This document shows, in pieces, positions 11,700-23,345 of a stretch of DNA of 64,000 bases. Source of the stretch: Branchiostoma floridae. Taxonomy: Eukaryota; Chordata; Leptocardii; Amphioxiformes; Branchiostomatidae. The stretch is taken from assembly GCF_000003815.2 (NCBI RefSeq), contig NC_049981.1, positions 33,916,966-33,980,965 of the forward strand. Direction: 5' to 3'. The notes beneath the pieces were generated by a model. The model was not told the origin of the DNA and did no database searches. It was given only the letters and a program-made list of their open reading frames with translations. The translations under genes were made by a program, and so were the position numbers. Positions within the stretch are counted from its first letter, which is position 1, and each line of letters starts with the position of its first letter.

Positions 11700-13374
11700 T
11701 AGCAGGTGCAAGTTTTCTGAGATGTAACATTACAAAGATGGATCCAACTAAAATATGTCCGTGTAAAGTGTTTGAACCTGACTTTCCCCCATATTGGATG
11801 TAAAACTGTAATTTCTAAAGAGATTTCATCACATTGCAGTTTAGGGAGAAAATGAGAAGTTTGTGTTCAGTTTCTTGTTTTATAGAATTATCTACCAGTG
11901 ATGGAAGAAAATGCCCAAAGGTACGGTAGCAAATTATACATGATATGGACAACTTGTAACTAAAATGTGTTGTTTTGCAGCAAAATTGTTCAATATACAA
12001 TGACAAGAAAGATGTGTTATAAGAAGAAGAACATGGTACTAAACGTTGGATATTTCTTAAATGACCTGTAAGACTCAGAACTAATTTATTGTTCCATTAT
12101 ACATTTGTATTTGCTGTAGAGGTAGAATCTGTAGTTCTCTTAGATGTTCCTCCGATACTTTCAACATAGCACAGATCAAGGTTATTTTAGTGTGCATGAT
12201 AAGTAATAAACCTGCCAAAATGTTAGATTATGTAAATGCAATGTTATGTCATATTGTCCAGCTTTCCCATTCTGTCACATGAAGGAGGTGGGCACGTCTT
12301 AAGTATTTCTCCTTGGTCATGTTTTAAGCCTTTCTTGGCGCTGTGGCAAATGCACTCGATGTCCACATAAATGCATTTGGTAGACTGACGTCATATGAAG
12401 GATTTGACCAGCCCTTTATCCAATAGGTGATGCAACTATTCGGCTTTATTTCTGTATGACATTCACTAAATAGAGTTACACTCTGCTGATCTGTATTCTC
12501 CAAGCAGGGATTTGGCTTTGGTTGGGTTTGGAGATGTATCAGGTTTTTTTTCTTCTATTTTTTTCCCCATTTATTAGGCTGTCATGTTTGGCTAGAAGAC
12601 ATGAAGAAATGGGGACAAACTAGAAATCCCGACAAAAACAGCTGGAGCCAAACCTCTGCTTGGAGAGTAGACCTGCTGTACTTGGCTAAAACTGGCCTTT
12701 GTCTAGCTGTACTGCACTATCGGCTAAGGAAAAAGTGTTGTGTCTGGGTTTTTATTCTGAGGTCAGAGCTGAACTGTTTCCCTACAAGCACTGGCTGGTG
12801 TCTTGCACTATCCACTGTGTAAACTGTAAAAAAAAAAAAGTAATTACCTGAATAATTCTTGAGTTTCGAGGCTATCTGCAAAAATGTCTCTCATTTCATA
12901 GGCAATAATCCAGAAGTTCGTGTCCCAGATCCCAGTGGTGACTATAGGTGTGCAGGATCGCTTGCTGTCTGTAAGAAAGGCACACCTGGATACAGGTGTA
13001 AAAGAACGCTTGCACACACCTGCTTCTCAAGACAGACTTGGAGAAAGGTGGGAGAGCCACCCTGATGTAAATGAAATGTTTGCTTGGATAAATGAATAAA
13101 GTATTGAATTTTATGCCAGTTATATTAAACTTGTGCTTGTTTTGTGCCATGAAATGACTGAGTTTTGCTCCAATAATGATGAAAGATCAATAATAACTCA
13201 GTCCTTTTATTTCTGCATATAACAATTTAATTAAAATGGTGTTTAATTCCTAAATTAATTGTATTTCAGGACATTAATAAGATACTGAATGGGCCGCAAT
13301 GCATGCAACAATCTGTCATGTAAGTAAAGGCAGGTGGGAACAGCAATGGGTATTTAGGAAAACTAACTCTTCAG
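11700..13374. other. Intergenic stretch without supported genes
   Basis: AT-rich sequence with no exon-like block. AATAAA occurs at about 12206 and at 13095-13100, either of which could end a long USO1 3' UTR. Small open frames here look random. Confidence 0.5.
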
Positions 13375-13722
13375 CTATCCATCCATCCACCCACCCAGAC
13401 ACCTACCCACCAAGAGACCTACCCACCCATCCATTCATTCATCCATCCATCCATTCATTCATTCATCCATCCGTACACCCATCCATCCATCCACCCACTC
13501 ATCCATCCATCCACCCAACCAACCGTACATCCATTCACCCACCCGCCCATCCATCCATCCACCCACCCATCCATCCGTACACCCATCCATCCATCCACCC
13601 ACTCATCCATCCGTACACCCATCCATCCATCCACCCACTCATCCATCCGTACACCCATCCATCCATCCACCCACTCATCCATCCATCCATCCACCCACCT
13701 ATCCATTCATTCACTCACCATC
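13375..13722. repeat. (CATC/CACC)n-type simple repeat
   Basis: CCATCCATCCACCCACTCAT-type units, with a higher-order period of about 42 bp including CCGTACACCCATCC. Every frame is open, so the apparent His/Pro/Ser/Ile protein is an artefact. Confidence 0.95.
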
Positions 13723-13829
13723 TTAGCCCCAGACTAACAGCCATCAGCCTCTACACAAACAAAATGAGTTACTCCAGCTTTATTCACAGAAATGTCTACA
13801 TGCTCAATTTGCATCAGCAATCAGTGTAC

Positions 13830-14600
13830 AGATAGCCTCTACCAGGCCTTGGTCAAGCTGCTTCAGGTTGGTTTTGCAGCATCACAAGTTTGAGTTATGT
13901 TATAGCCTGTTTCAGACTCCATACGGCTGACGTACAGAAATGTCATCAGAACGCACAAGCACATACTAGCTGATCGCTGTGGCTGATCAGTATCAAAGTT
14001 TACATGCTTGTGTAGTCTCTAGCAGATGCCTTAGGGCTGACGTACAGAAATGTAATCAGAACGCACAAGCACACACTGGCTAATAGCTGCGGCTGATCAG
14101 TGGTAAAGTTTACATGGTTGTATAGCCGGTAGCAGATGCCTTTAATAGGACTGATGGTAACGCTGCTATAGCCTCTATCAGACTCCTTAGGACTGTCCAC
14201 AAGTTACAGCATTGAAGGGTTAGATATCAGTGTGCCATAGCCTGTACCAGACTCCTTAGGATTGATAATAAGTTACAGCATTGTAGGGTTAGATATTGAT
14301 CAGTTTGCCATGGCCTCTACAAGACTCCTTAGGACTGTTACAGCATTAGTAAGTAGGAGAAATGATGGCTTGAATACTTTTTCTAGAAACAAATCTAGAT
14401 ACAAACTATTAACTTCTTACAAGCTTCAGCCTCATAAATGCTTTCTCTACTGTTTCTTTGCCAGCGAGAAACCAAAAGTTGACTTGGCTTGAATTATTCT
14501 TCTAGAAATAAATCCAGATACAAACTATTACAAGTTTATAATGTTTATTCAGCCTCATAAATGCTTCCTCTACTGGTTCTTTGCCAGCAAGACCTCTAAA
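13830..14600. repeat. Tandem duplications of about 125 bp, 60 bp and 110 bp
   Basis: A block with GGCTGACGTACAGAAATGT and AGAACGCACAAGCACA is duplicated (about 13925 and 14037). A CTCCTTAGGACTG...GTTACAGCATT block recurs three times (14190-14345). CAGCCTCATAAATGCTT plus TTTGCCAGC is duplicated (14428 and 14551). TTTATT at 14544-14549 could be the poly(A) signal (AATAAA on the minus strand) of the proline-rich gene. Confidence 0.7.
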
Positions 14601-14779
14601 ACAATAGTGGCTAAATTTGCTTTCATGTTTTTTTTCTGACTTTCCTTTCTCATCATGCAATTATCAAACGTTCTGTAATTACTTTTCCTCATTACACATG
14701 AAAGAATAAACATCTGCTTTGACTCCTACGGATCAGGTAAAAGCTTGAAGCCACGAAACTAGCGTTTCTACTGCGCCTG

Positions 14780-14940
14780 CGCGAGGCAGTGGCGGCCATG
14801 CCCTTGTTCCCATGGGAACGGTGAGGGTGTGGAAGGGTTTATTAAAGCCTGGCGGCCACGCCCCCGTTCCCGTAGGAACGGTGAGGGTGTGGAGGGGTTT
14901 TAGTAAAGCTTGGCGGCCATGCCCTTGTTCCCGCGGGTGC
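14780..14940 (-). repeat. Exon-end repeat of the proline-rich gene
   Basis: The plus-strand unit GGCGGCCATGCCCTTGTTCC plus GGAACGGTGAGGGTGTGG and AGGGTTTTAGTAAAGC occurs three times; the copy at 14900-14940 contains the stop codon and last codons ([10 protein letters not shown]) of the gene. The 3' UTR therefore starts as copies of the coding end. Confidence 0.75.
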
Positions 14941-17266
14941 GGGGTGCCTTGCCGTGGCGCATCCGCTCCAGCACCGGAGGGCCGGCCTCGCCTGTAGCGC
15001 CACCCGCCTCGCCGGGATTAGGGGCGCGCGGGTCAGCCTCGGGGCGGGGTTCGGGGTCGCCCTGTGGCGGGAGATCGGCCAGACGGCGGGCCTCGTGCTC
15101 GGTGCCGCCGGGAAGGGAGCGCTCGGCACGGGACAGGTCGGGGTGCAGGGAGTCGGCCAGTTTGCCCGTGTTGGTGTTGTTGTTGGGGACTTCGGGTGCC
15201 GGGAAATCTGGGTAAGGCTCGGGTTTCATGGGTAGGTTTGCGGGGATGCCTGCTTCCATGGGAGGGTTTCCGGGTACGTCATGTGGGTTACCTGGGCCAT
15301 AGGGTGGGAGAGGTTCGGGTTCTCCCGACGGGGCCCAGTCGGGGTGCTCCAGGAGGGGGCGCTGGTCTCTCTGGGGAGATGCGGGGCCGGAACCCCGGAA
15401 AGGAGCGCGGGTACCTCCCGGGCGGGGCCCAGTCCTGCGGGTCGGGGCGGGGCTGCTGCTCGGGTCCCCCCGCAGGGATCTCCCGCTCAGGCCCGGCGGG
15501 CTGATCGGGTTCGGGGTCCCAGGCAGGGTCGTGTGGGAAGGGCGGGAAGTCCTCGGGCTCCGGGAAATCCTCGGGCTCCGGGAAGGGCGGGAAATCCTCG
15601 GGTTCCGGGAAGGGCACCCCCTCCGGGTCTGCGGGCGGGCCCCAGTCAAGCGGCTCCGGAGCAGGAAACTCCCCCGACCCGTCACCCTGGGGATGGGGAG
15701 CGCTCTCGGGCGCGTGCTCTGGGAAGGGGCCGGCCGGGTCCCAATCAACACGGAGAGGGTCCCCTGGGTACCTGTTACTGTAGCGACCTGTCATGTTCTC
15801 AAAGTCAGTGTCGTCGTCAGGGAGACCGTCGTCAGGACGGTAGTCGTCAGGGCGATAGTCGTCAGGGCGATAGTCGTAGGGGCGATCGTCGTGTGGGGAG
15901 TCATAAGCCGGACCCATGTAGTCAGGGAAGTCTTCGTTGTAACGGTAACGGTACGTGTCATGATCTGGCTCTGGTTCAGCTGCGGGGACGTAACGGTACC
16001 CGTACGTGTCATGGTCGCGCTCTGGGAGAGGGTCTGAGTAATACTCGTCAGGGTAGCTGGTGTCGGGGAAGTCCTCGGGGTACGGTCGGGGATAGTCCGG
16101 GTAGACCTCGGGGGAGCCGGGTTCAGCTTCGGGAGCCCCCGGGACGGAGCGGGCCTTGCGGGCGGGCTCAGCTTCGGGGGCGTCCGGGAAGGAGTGAGGA
16201 CCGCGGGCGGGTTCAGCTTCGGGGGCGCCCGGGACGGAGCGGGCCTTACGGGCGGGGTCAGCTTCGGGGGCGCCCGGGACGGAGCGGGCCTTGCGGGCGG
16301 GGTCAGGTCCGGGAGCGCCCGGGGCGGAGTGGGCCTTGCGGGCGGGGTCAGGTCCGGGAGCGCCCGGGACGGAGCGGGCCTTGCGGGCGGGCTTAGCTTC
16401 GGGAGCGCCCGGGACTGAGCGGGCCTTACGGGCGGGGTCAGGTCCGGGAGCGCCCGGGGCGGAGCCGGCCTTGCGGGTGGGTTCAGCTTCGGGAGCCCCC
16501 GGGGCGGAGCGGGGCTTACGGACGGGGTCAGCTTCGGAGGCGCCCGGGGCGGGGCGGGCCTTACGGGCGGGGTCAGGTCCGGGAGCGCCCGGGACGGAGC
16601 CCTTGCGGGTGGGTTCAGCTTCGGGAGCCCCCGGGGCGGAGCGGGCCTTACGGGCGGGGTCAGGTCCAGGAGCCCCCGGGACGGAGTCATGACTGCGGGT
16701 GGGGCCGACGGCCAGCGGCGGTGCTGCCTCAGCTGAACGCCGATTCTGCAGAGGGAAAGACATTGGAACAGTAACATCAGATGATGATTGTCGGTTAGAA
16801 ATTCGCATTTTGAATTAATTTTTCGAACTTGAAATTTTTCTTTTAATAGTGACCCTACTCACCCTCCCGCTCTTGCCCAACACACGGTCTAATTTCTGCG
16901 CCAGTGTCGTCACCTGGGAAACGGAGAAATCACAACACTCAAAACGGAAGTTATCCGAGCAACTCGGTAACTTTGTGAACGGTCGGACGTTACTTACTGC
17001 TAGAATCCGCTGCCTTTCATCAGTGCTAGGGAAAAAGCATCGACATGTCATATGTTTTCTATATCTGAATAATGTTCTGTGTGTAGGCTGCATGATTATG
17101 TTATCCACAACACGAATAGCTTCACAGAAAGGTCGGTGAAGATCATTACATCCGTCATCGCAAAATTACAGAAATTCGGAGCATCCATTCATCCCTTCTT
17201 GTCCTGTTTCAAAGTCTTTCACTTTACCTATTCCCGACTACACACGCACGCGCACACGCACGCACG

Positions 17267-17297
<31 letters not shown>

Positions 17298-20029
17298 ACA
17301 CACACACACAGAGGCAAACTTACACACACACACACACACACACACAGGCAAACTTACACACACACACACAGGCAAACTTACACACACACACACACGGGTA
17401 TAACCCGAACCATGCCCCCCGTACGAGAGGTGTCACGTGTTGGACCGTACCTCTTCCTTGTTTTTCCTGGCTTCTTCCAGCTTCCCGTCCAGAACCTTCC
17501 CATACTCCTTAGCCTGGAGAAAGAAGGGCGGGAATGGAGGTCAGAACGTAGGAGCTGTGTTCAGCTTTATCATGTTGTATGTATTATGTGAATGTATGTA
17601 TATGTGCCCAGGGGCACCTGAAAAACCAGCAGTAGTCTGAGAGTGTTTTTCCTGGTTAAATACATGTGTAAATGAAGATAATGAAATCATACGGGCAGCT
17701 TGGTAACCATTCTATTCGGACCGACTTGAAGCAATGTGAGTGTTAGGCTACCAAATATGGCGGTGTTAATATTAGGTTACCAAATATGGCGATGTGAGCG
17801 CAAGGCTACCAAATTTGGCGTTGTGAGTGTAAGGTTACCAAATATGGAAGTGTGAGTGTTAGGTTACCAAATATGGCGGTGTGAGTGTTAGGTTACCATA
17901 TATGGTGGTGTGAGTGTTATGTTACCAAACATGGCGGTGTGAGTGTTAGGTTACCAAAGATGGCGATGTGAGTGTTAGGTTACCAAAGATGGTGTCTCAG
18001 GGTGTTAGGTTACCAAACATGGCGTGTGAGTATTAGGTTACCAAACTTGGCGTGTGAGTGTTAGGTTACCAAACTTGGCGTGTGAGTGTTAGGTTACCAA
18101 ATATGGCGGTGTGAGTGTTAGGTTACCAAATATGGTGGTGTGAGTGTTATGTTACCAAACATGGCGGTGTGAGTGTTAGGTTACCAAATATGGCGGTGTG
18201 AGTGTTAGGTTACCAAATATGGCGGTGTGAGTGTTAGGTTACCAAACATGGCGGTGTGAGTGTTAGGTTACCAAAGATGGCGATGTGAGTGTTAGGTTAC
18301 CAAAGATGGTGTCTCAGGGTGTTAGGTTACCAAACATGGCGTGTGAGTATTAGGTTACCAAACTTGGCGTGTGAGTGTTAGGTTACCAAACTTGGCGTGT
18401 GAGTGTTAGGTTACCAAATATGGCGGTGTGAGTGTTAGGTTACCAAATATGGCGGTGTGAGTGTTAGGTTACCAAATATGGTGGTGTGAGTGTTATGTTA
18501 CCAAACATGGCGGTGTGAGTGTTAGGTTACCAAATATGGCGGTGTGAGTGTTAGGTTACCAAATATGGCGGTGTGAGTGTTAGGTTACCAAACATGGCGG
18601 TGTGAGTGTTAGGTTACCAAACATGGCGGTGTGAGTCTTAGGTTACCAAACATGGCGTGTGAGTGTTAGGTTACAGTGCCCATGTCCTACTCACCCTGTC
18701 CAAGACCTCCTGGACGGTCAGGTTACCAAATATGGCGGTGTGGGTGTCCTTGAACTTGATGTCCCCGCCTTGGCGCGCCGCCATGAAGATCACATTCCCG
18801 TCAACGGTCTTGATCTTAGCCCTGGAGTGGACGAGAGGAGATTCTTAAAGATTCATTCTGAACTAGCAACATTCTTTCAAATATCTCTTATAATTAAATA
18901 TGCATAAATAATGCTAATTTCATGACGACCGGGGCCAAAATCCAAGATTTAATGACGTCAATTTACCGTCATTGATGTTGCTATTAGCAACACAAGTCGT
19001 ACCAAACANNNNNNNNNNNNNNNNNNNNNNNNNNNNNNNNNNNNNNNNNNNNNNNNNNNNNNNNNNNNNNNNNNNNNNNNNNNNNNNNNNNNNNNNNNNN
19101 NNNNNNNNAAAAATCTCTCATTGATGGAAATTACTAACCATGGTTCCTGCACCGCTCAGTGTAAAACCTGACAGAGCTAAAGGGTGTGGCAAATTCTAAC
19201 GACACTGCACTAACAATTTCAAATATGACCCTTTCTTTAAGAAAAAAAAAACTTAATCAAGTGTTTCTGCGTCAGAAGCGGTGTAACATGAGAATGGTTT
19301 TGTGTCAGAAACGTGTAACATGATAGTTTCTGCGTCAGAAGCGGTGTAACATGAGTGCGAATATTCATGTCCGCCCCAGACGGAAGATTGGATTCTCAGC
19401 GGCCGGGAGGAAAACATGGCGGCGAAGGGTCGGCTTTCTCCTGTTTACGTCAGACAAAAATGGCTAAAAATTTTCGGGCGATACTTTGTTAAGTGATTAA
19501 GTGAAACCTCATTTTACTCATTAGTTAGTTTCCAACTTTTCTCTAGCGGGCCCATTATTAGTCTCACTCTGAACAGCAAAATTTCAGGTCAAGCGGAAGA
19601 GGCGTGGAAAAAAGGAAAAAGAAATACAATTCATAACTAGTTTCGTAACCTTTGCTCGTATCAACAAAACTGCTACAAGAGAACGTATCAAATTCTCACA
19701 AGCACATCTGCTTGGAGATGAATGAACCCCGCATGTAAGAAGGTAGACGTGAATCGTGAAACTTGCGCCGTGGTTTTATTTTCACGGTGACCTGTCCCCC
19801 GCAGAATCATGACACCATAAATGCATCCCCTTGCAGGACTGATCTATACGGGGCTGTTTTAACCGCGAATTTAAAACCCCCTTTTCCCCGCACCGTGAAA
19901 TAAAACCACCGCGAAAGTAAACGAATTTACGGTAGTGACTCACCCGTTGAGGTGGTTGACGGCTCTCGTTCCCAGAACAGTCAGGAGTGCCAGAATGAGC
20001 GCGGCGTGAAGCCAGCTGGGCCGCCGCAT
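14900..20029 (-). CDS. Secreted proline-rich repeat protein, unidentified
   Basis: I do not recognise this family. Exons on the minus strand: 19944-20029 (ATG at 20029; signal peptide [20 protein letters not shown]), 18695-18821, 17451-17513, 16863-16913, then a long exon from 16745. Phases agree (2,0,0,0). Exons 2-4 make a short alpha-helical, charged N-terminal region ([42 protein letters not shown]). The long exon encodes about 16 copies of a 13-14 residue unit like [13 protein letters not shown], then a Tyr/Asp-rich zone (RPDDYRPDD) and Pro/Glu-rich blocks ([10 protein letters not shown]). The reading frame then stops at 15288, while a second frame, natural-looking from about 15370 ([20 protein letters not shown]), continues to a TAA at 14900. 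Either a 46-bp intron (splice phases match, but it is very short) or an assembly indel near 15366-15411 joins them. Total would be about 700 residues. Likely extracellular; function unknown. Confidence 0.7.
17235..17400. repeat. (CA)n microsatellite with AGGCAAACTTA interruptions
   Basis: CA-dinucleotide runs broken by GCAAACTTACA three times; intron of the proline-rich gene, about 50 bp from exon 17451-17513. Confidence 0.95.
17740..18690 (-). repeat. Exon-derived 25-30 bp minisatellite, more than 30 copies
   Basis: Plus-strand unit GTGTGAGTGTTAGGTTACCA plus AATATGGCG. The same word, GGTTACCAAATATGGCGGTG, lies within exon 18695-18821 at about 18721-18740, where it encodes (minus strand) HTAIFGNL. 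The array fills the intron immediately downstream of that exon in transcript order. Higher-order copies of about 320 bp are visible. Confidence 0.9.
19009..19108. other. Assembly gap (100 N)
   Basis: Run of 100 N in the first coding intron of the proline-rich gene. Confidence 0.98.
19745..19940. mobile_element. Diverged MITE related to the element at 21384
   Basis: Shares TTTTCACGGTGACC, TTTTCCCCGC and ACCGCGAA blocks with the element at 21384-21595 and ends in AAACGAATTTACGGTA. It ends just outside the donor of the signal-peptide exon (19944-20029). Confidence 0.55.
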
Positions 20030-20613
20030 CGTGGGGAGCCGGGATCTGTTGGGGTTGGGGTGAAGAAGGGACGGAGGTAAGTAAGGTCACGCTTCTGCGG
20101 CCAGTTCCTTCCACAAAAATCTAACTAGATATTTCTAGATAACTAGATATTTCAAGTATTAGTTCGCCTCCGGACTGCGCTAGCCAATTAATTACTCCGG
20201 CTTGAACCCATTCGGACTGAACATACTAGTACTAAAGCTACTAGCTGCCGACCTCCCCCCGCTGTGTACGTCACAGAAGAGAGTTTCAAGTGAGACATTA
20301 ATCAATGGTTGTACTTAGCAGTTTTACTTCCGTCAATTGCTCTGTACTCTTGCCGTCCACAGTCAAGGTAAGTTTGGGCCTTTTTTCACATTTTAGGTTA
20401 ACTGACAGAAAAAAAAAGTCTACTGGAATCTCTCTGTGAGTGACTGGGAACAAAGTGGACCGAATAGCGGGAAACTTGCCGTATTTTGAGGGTGGCCCAT
20501 CGAACAGATACTGAGTTACGGGCGCAAACACACAAACACAACGTTAACCAAAAACAGTACGCCTTTAGAGGCGACCCCCCTTCCCGGAGTAACTTTCCCA
20601 GTAATGTTCTCAC

Positions 20614-20740
20614 CTGCGGGCCTGTCAGCAATGTCGTGCTTCTGTCCGCTGAGGTTTCTCCTGTTCTCAGCCTGCTGACGTGGCGCGCTCTGTGTAGAAC
20701 GTTCGCGAAACAGGAAATTGTCTGTAACCATGGCAACTAG
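20614..20740 (-). other. Candidate 5' untranslated exon and promoter zone of the proline-rich gene
   Basis: Read on the minus strand, the sequence just before the ATG at 20029 has a polypyrimidine-CAG acceptor (about 20044/20043). A donor GTGAGA lies at 20613, following GGCCCGCAG. This suggests a noncoding first exon upstream of the signal-peptide exon, with the start of transcription in the CpG-rich stretch around 20.7-20.85 kb. It is inferred from splice signals only; the 3' end is the donor and the 5' end is a guess. Confidence 0.4.
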
Positions 20741-20799
20741 GCAATATCCTGCCCCGACAGGTGTGACGTCGTGTGAGCTGGCAGAGGCGGCGCATGCGT

Positions 20800-21380
20800 A
20801 CCCAATGAATAAATCCATGTTAAGTACACGTATTCAACAAAACCAGCCAAAGTACAATAATAAAGACGAACAGAAACGTCTTCGTCAATGCTTTTTAAAC
20901 TTTGTTTTTAAAAAATTCTCAAGTTAATGCCAAAATGGTCAATAAGATGTGGCTTTTCCTTCAAACAGAAAATTATCGTTACACGTGTTTTTCAACTGTC
21001 GGTCTTCAAGTCTCGCGTGAACAGTAGCTATCGAGAATTGCAAATACCCTAACCAGTACGCGCGGAACAGAAAACCAGGGAAAAACTAATTTCTTTCCTA
21101 ATTTCTTCTGTTCTCGTTGTCCACTTTTTTTATCTATTCCTTAGGAGACACTTAGATGGTTAACACCGGAAGCGCTTGACGTAGAGGATGGGACTGGAGT
21201 GCACAACATTCTATGACGCTAAGCAAATATGATTAACCCCGCGGGAGGAGTTCAGTCTCAAGTGTGGCGAGAAGAAACTGATACTTAAGCGGCTGTCTTA
21301 AGCCGTTATGGATAGACCATTCCTTTCTTTCCTAGTTTCCGCCCTTTTCGGTTTTCTGCTAGACTCTTCAGGGTGCAGCT
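20800..21380. other. Upstream flank of the proline-rich gene
   Basis: CpG-containing sequence with no exon-like block; no plus-strand gene start that I can support. Confidence 0.4.
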
Positions 21381-21383
21381 AAA

Positions 21384-21595
21384 TACTGTAAATGCAGAAA
21401 TGTTCGCGTTGGATTAATGTTCGCTATTTTCGCGGTGACCACTTCACCGCGAACTTATAACCACCGCGAACATTTTTCTATTATGGTATTAGATTGCAGT
21501 CTATGGTGTTACCGCAAATTAAAACCTCCGCAAAAAGTCATTTTCCCCGCTACCGCGAAATTAAATCCCCGCGAACTTAAATGCGTTTACAGTTA
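21384..21595. mobile_element. MITE with about 24-bp terminal inverted repeats
   Basis: Left end TACTGTAAATGCAGAAATGT plus TCGCG; right end CGCGAACTTAAATGCGTTTA plus CAGT. It is about 210 bp and contains repeated CCGCGAA words. A related diverged copy is at 19745-19940. Non-autonomous. Confidence 0.7.
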
Positions 21596-22009
21596 TACAA
21601 GAAAAGACAGACATAGAGTAAGGCATTTCTAGAAGCATTTAATGCATTTTTCTCAGTAATATCACATTACTTTAGTCCCCTACAATTAAAGCCACGGGAA
21701 GAGTACAGTGTCGCGCGTGGCTGAATGGCGAGAGGAAACGGCCTGCATTATCCTCGGCCTGGGCAAGGCTGGAGCAGAAATACCCACATGTCGGCAGCTT
21801 GGAACATCAGGTTGTGGTTTAAGAACTTTACTGTACACATAATTTTACATCGTCTAAGTGTTGCAATAGAAGCATGTCCTCTGCATATGTAGACTATGAT
21901 GTTGAAATACCAGTCCAGATGCATTTCAGCTATATACATGTATATTATTTTTATCATATTGTTTAACTTGCTGGGTCACTTCAATCTAAATGTGTTTAAC
22001 AACTGCCAC

Positions 22010-23345
22010 GTGCACATATAACTGACTGTAACATGGGAACTGCCACATATAACTGTCACACTACATGGCAGTATCTAACTGTGTTTAGCACCTGCCACAT
22101 AGAACAGTCACACATACATGGGAACTGCCACATAGAACAGTCACACATACATGGGAACTGCCACATAGAACAGTCACACATACATGGGAACTGCCACATG
22201 TATAAGTCACAAATACATGGGAACTGCCACATGTAAATGTCACACATACATGGGAACTGTCACATATAACTGACTGTCACACATACATGGGAACTGCCAC
22301 ATGTAAATGTCACACATACATGGGAACTGCCACATATAACTGTCACACATACATGGGAACTGCCACATGTATAAGTCACAAATACATGGGAACTGCCCCA
22401 TGTAAATGTCACACATACATGGGAACTGTCACATATAACTGACTGTCACACATACATGGGAACTGCCACATATAACTGTCACACATACATGGGAACTGCC
22501 ACATATAACTGTCACACATACATGGGAACTGCCACATGTAAATGTCACACATACATGGGAACTGTCCATATAACTGACTGTCACACATACATGGGAACTG
22601 TCACATATAACTGACAGTCACACATACATGGGAACTGCCACATATAACTGACTGTCACACATACATGGGAACTGCCACATATAACTGTCACACATACATG
22701 GCAGCATCTGTGTTTAGCACCTGCCACATAGAACAGTCACACATACATGGGAACTGCCACATAGAACTGTCACACATACATGGGAACTGTCACATATAAC
22801 TGTCACACATACATGGGAACTGTCACATATAACTGACTGTAACATGGGAACTGCCACATATAACTGTCACACTACATGGCAGTATCTAACTGCGTTTAGC
22901 ACCTGCCACATAGAACAGTCACACATACATGGGAACTGCCACATATAACTGTCACACATACATGGGAACTGCCACATATAACTGTCACACATACATGGCA
23001 GCATCTGTGTTTAGCACCTGCCACATAGAACAGTCACACATACATGGGAACTGCCACATAGAACTGTCACACATACATGGGAACTGCCACATATAACTGT
23101 CACACATACATGGCAGCATCTGTGTTTAGCACCTGCCACATAGAACAGTCACACATACATGGGAACTGCCACATAGAACTGTCACACATACATGGGAACT
23201 GCCACATATAACTGTCACACTACATGGCAGCATCTAACTGTGTTTAGCAACTGCCACATAGAACAGTCACACATACATGGGAACTGCCACATAGAACAGT
23301 CACACATACATGGGAACTGCCACATGTATAAGTCACACATACATG
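22010..23345 (-). repeat. About 36-bp minisatellite downstream of, and including, the zinc-finger stop codon
   Basis: Unit CACACATACATGGGAACTGC plus CACATATAACTGT, about 35 copies, with higher-order insertions of CATGGCAGCATCTRTGTTTAG. The last unit contains the terminal codons (DAAMYV) and TGA of the zinc-finger gene, so the array appears to have grown from the gene end. Confidence 0.9.

Noticed and set aside
13299..13835. His/Pro/Ser/Ile-rich open frame (178 codons)
   Set aside because: It is a translation of the CATC/CACC simple repeat; other frames are open too and it lacks coding context.
15281..16692. Long plus-strand Gly/Arg-rich frames and a second minus frame of Pro/Leu
   Set aside because: Shadows of the GC-rich proline repeat exon; signal peptide and splice phase support only the minus-strand frame used.
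22010..23345. CRISPR-like regular repeat array
   Set aside because: Units are contiguous with near-identical spacers, the context is a eukaryotic gene end, and no cas genes are present; it is a minisatellite.
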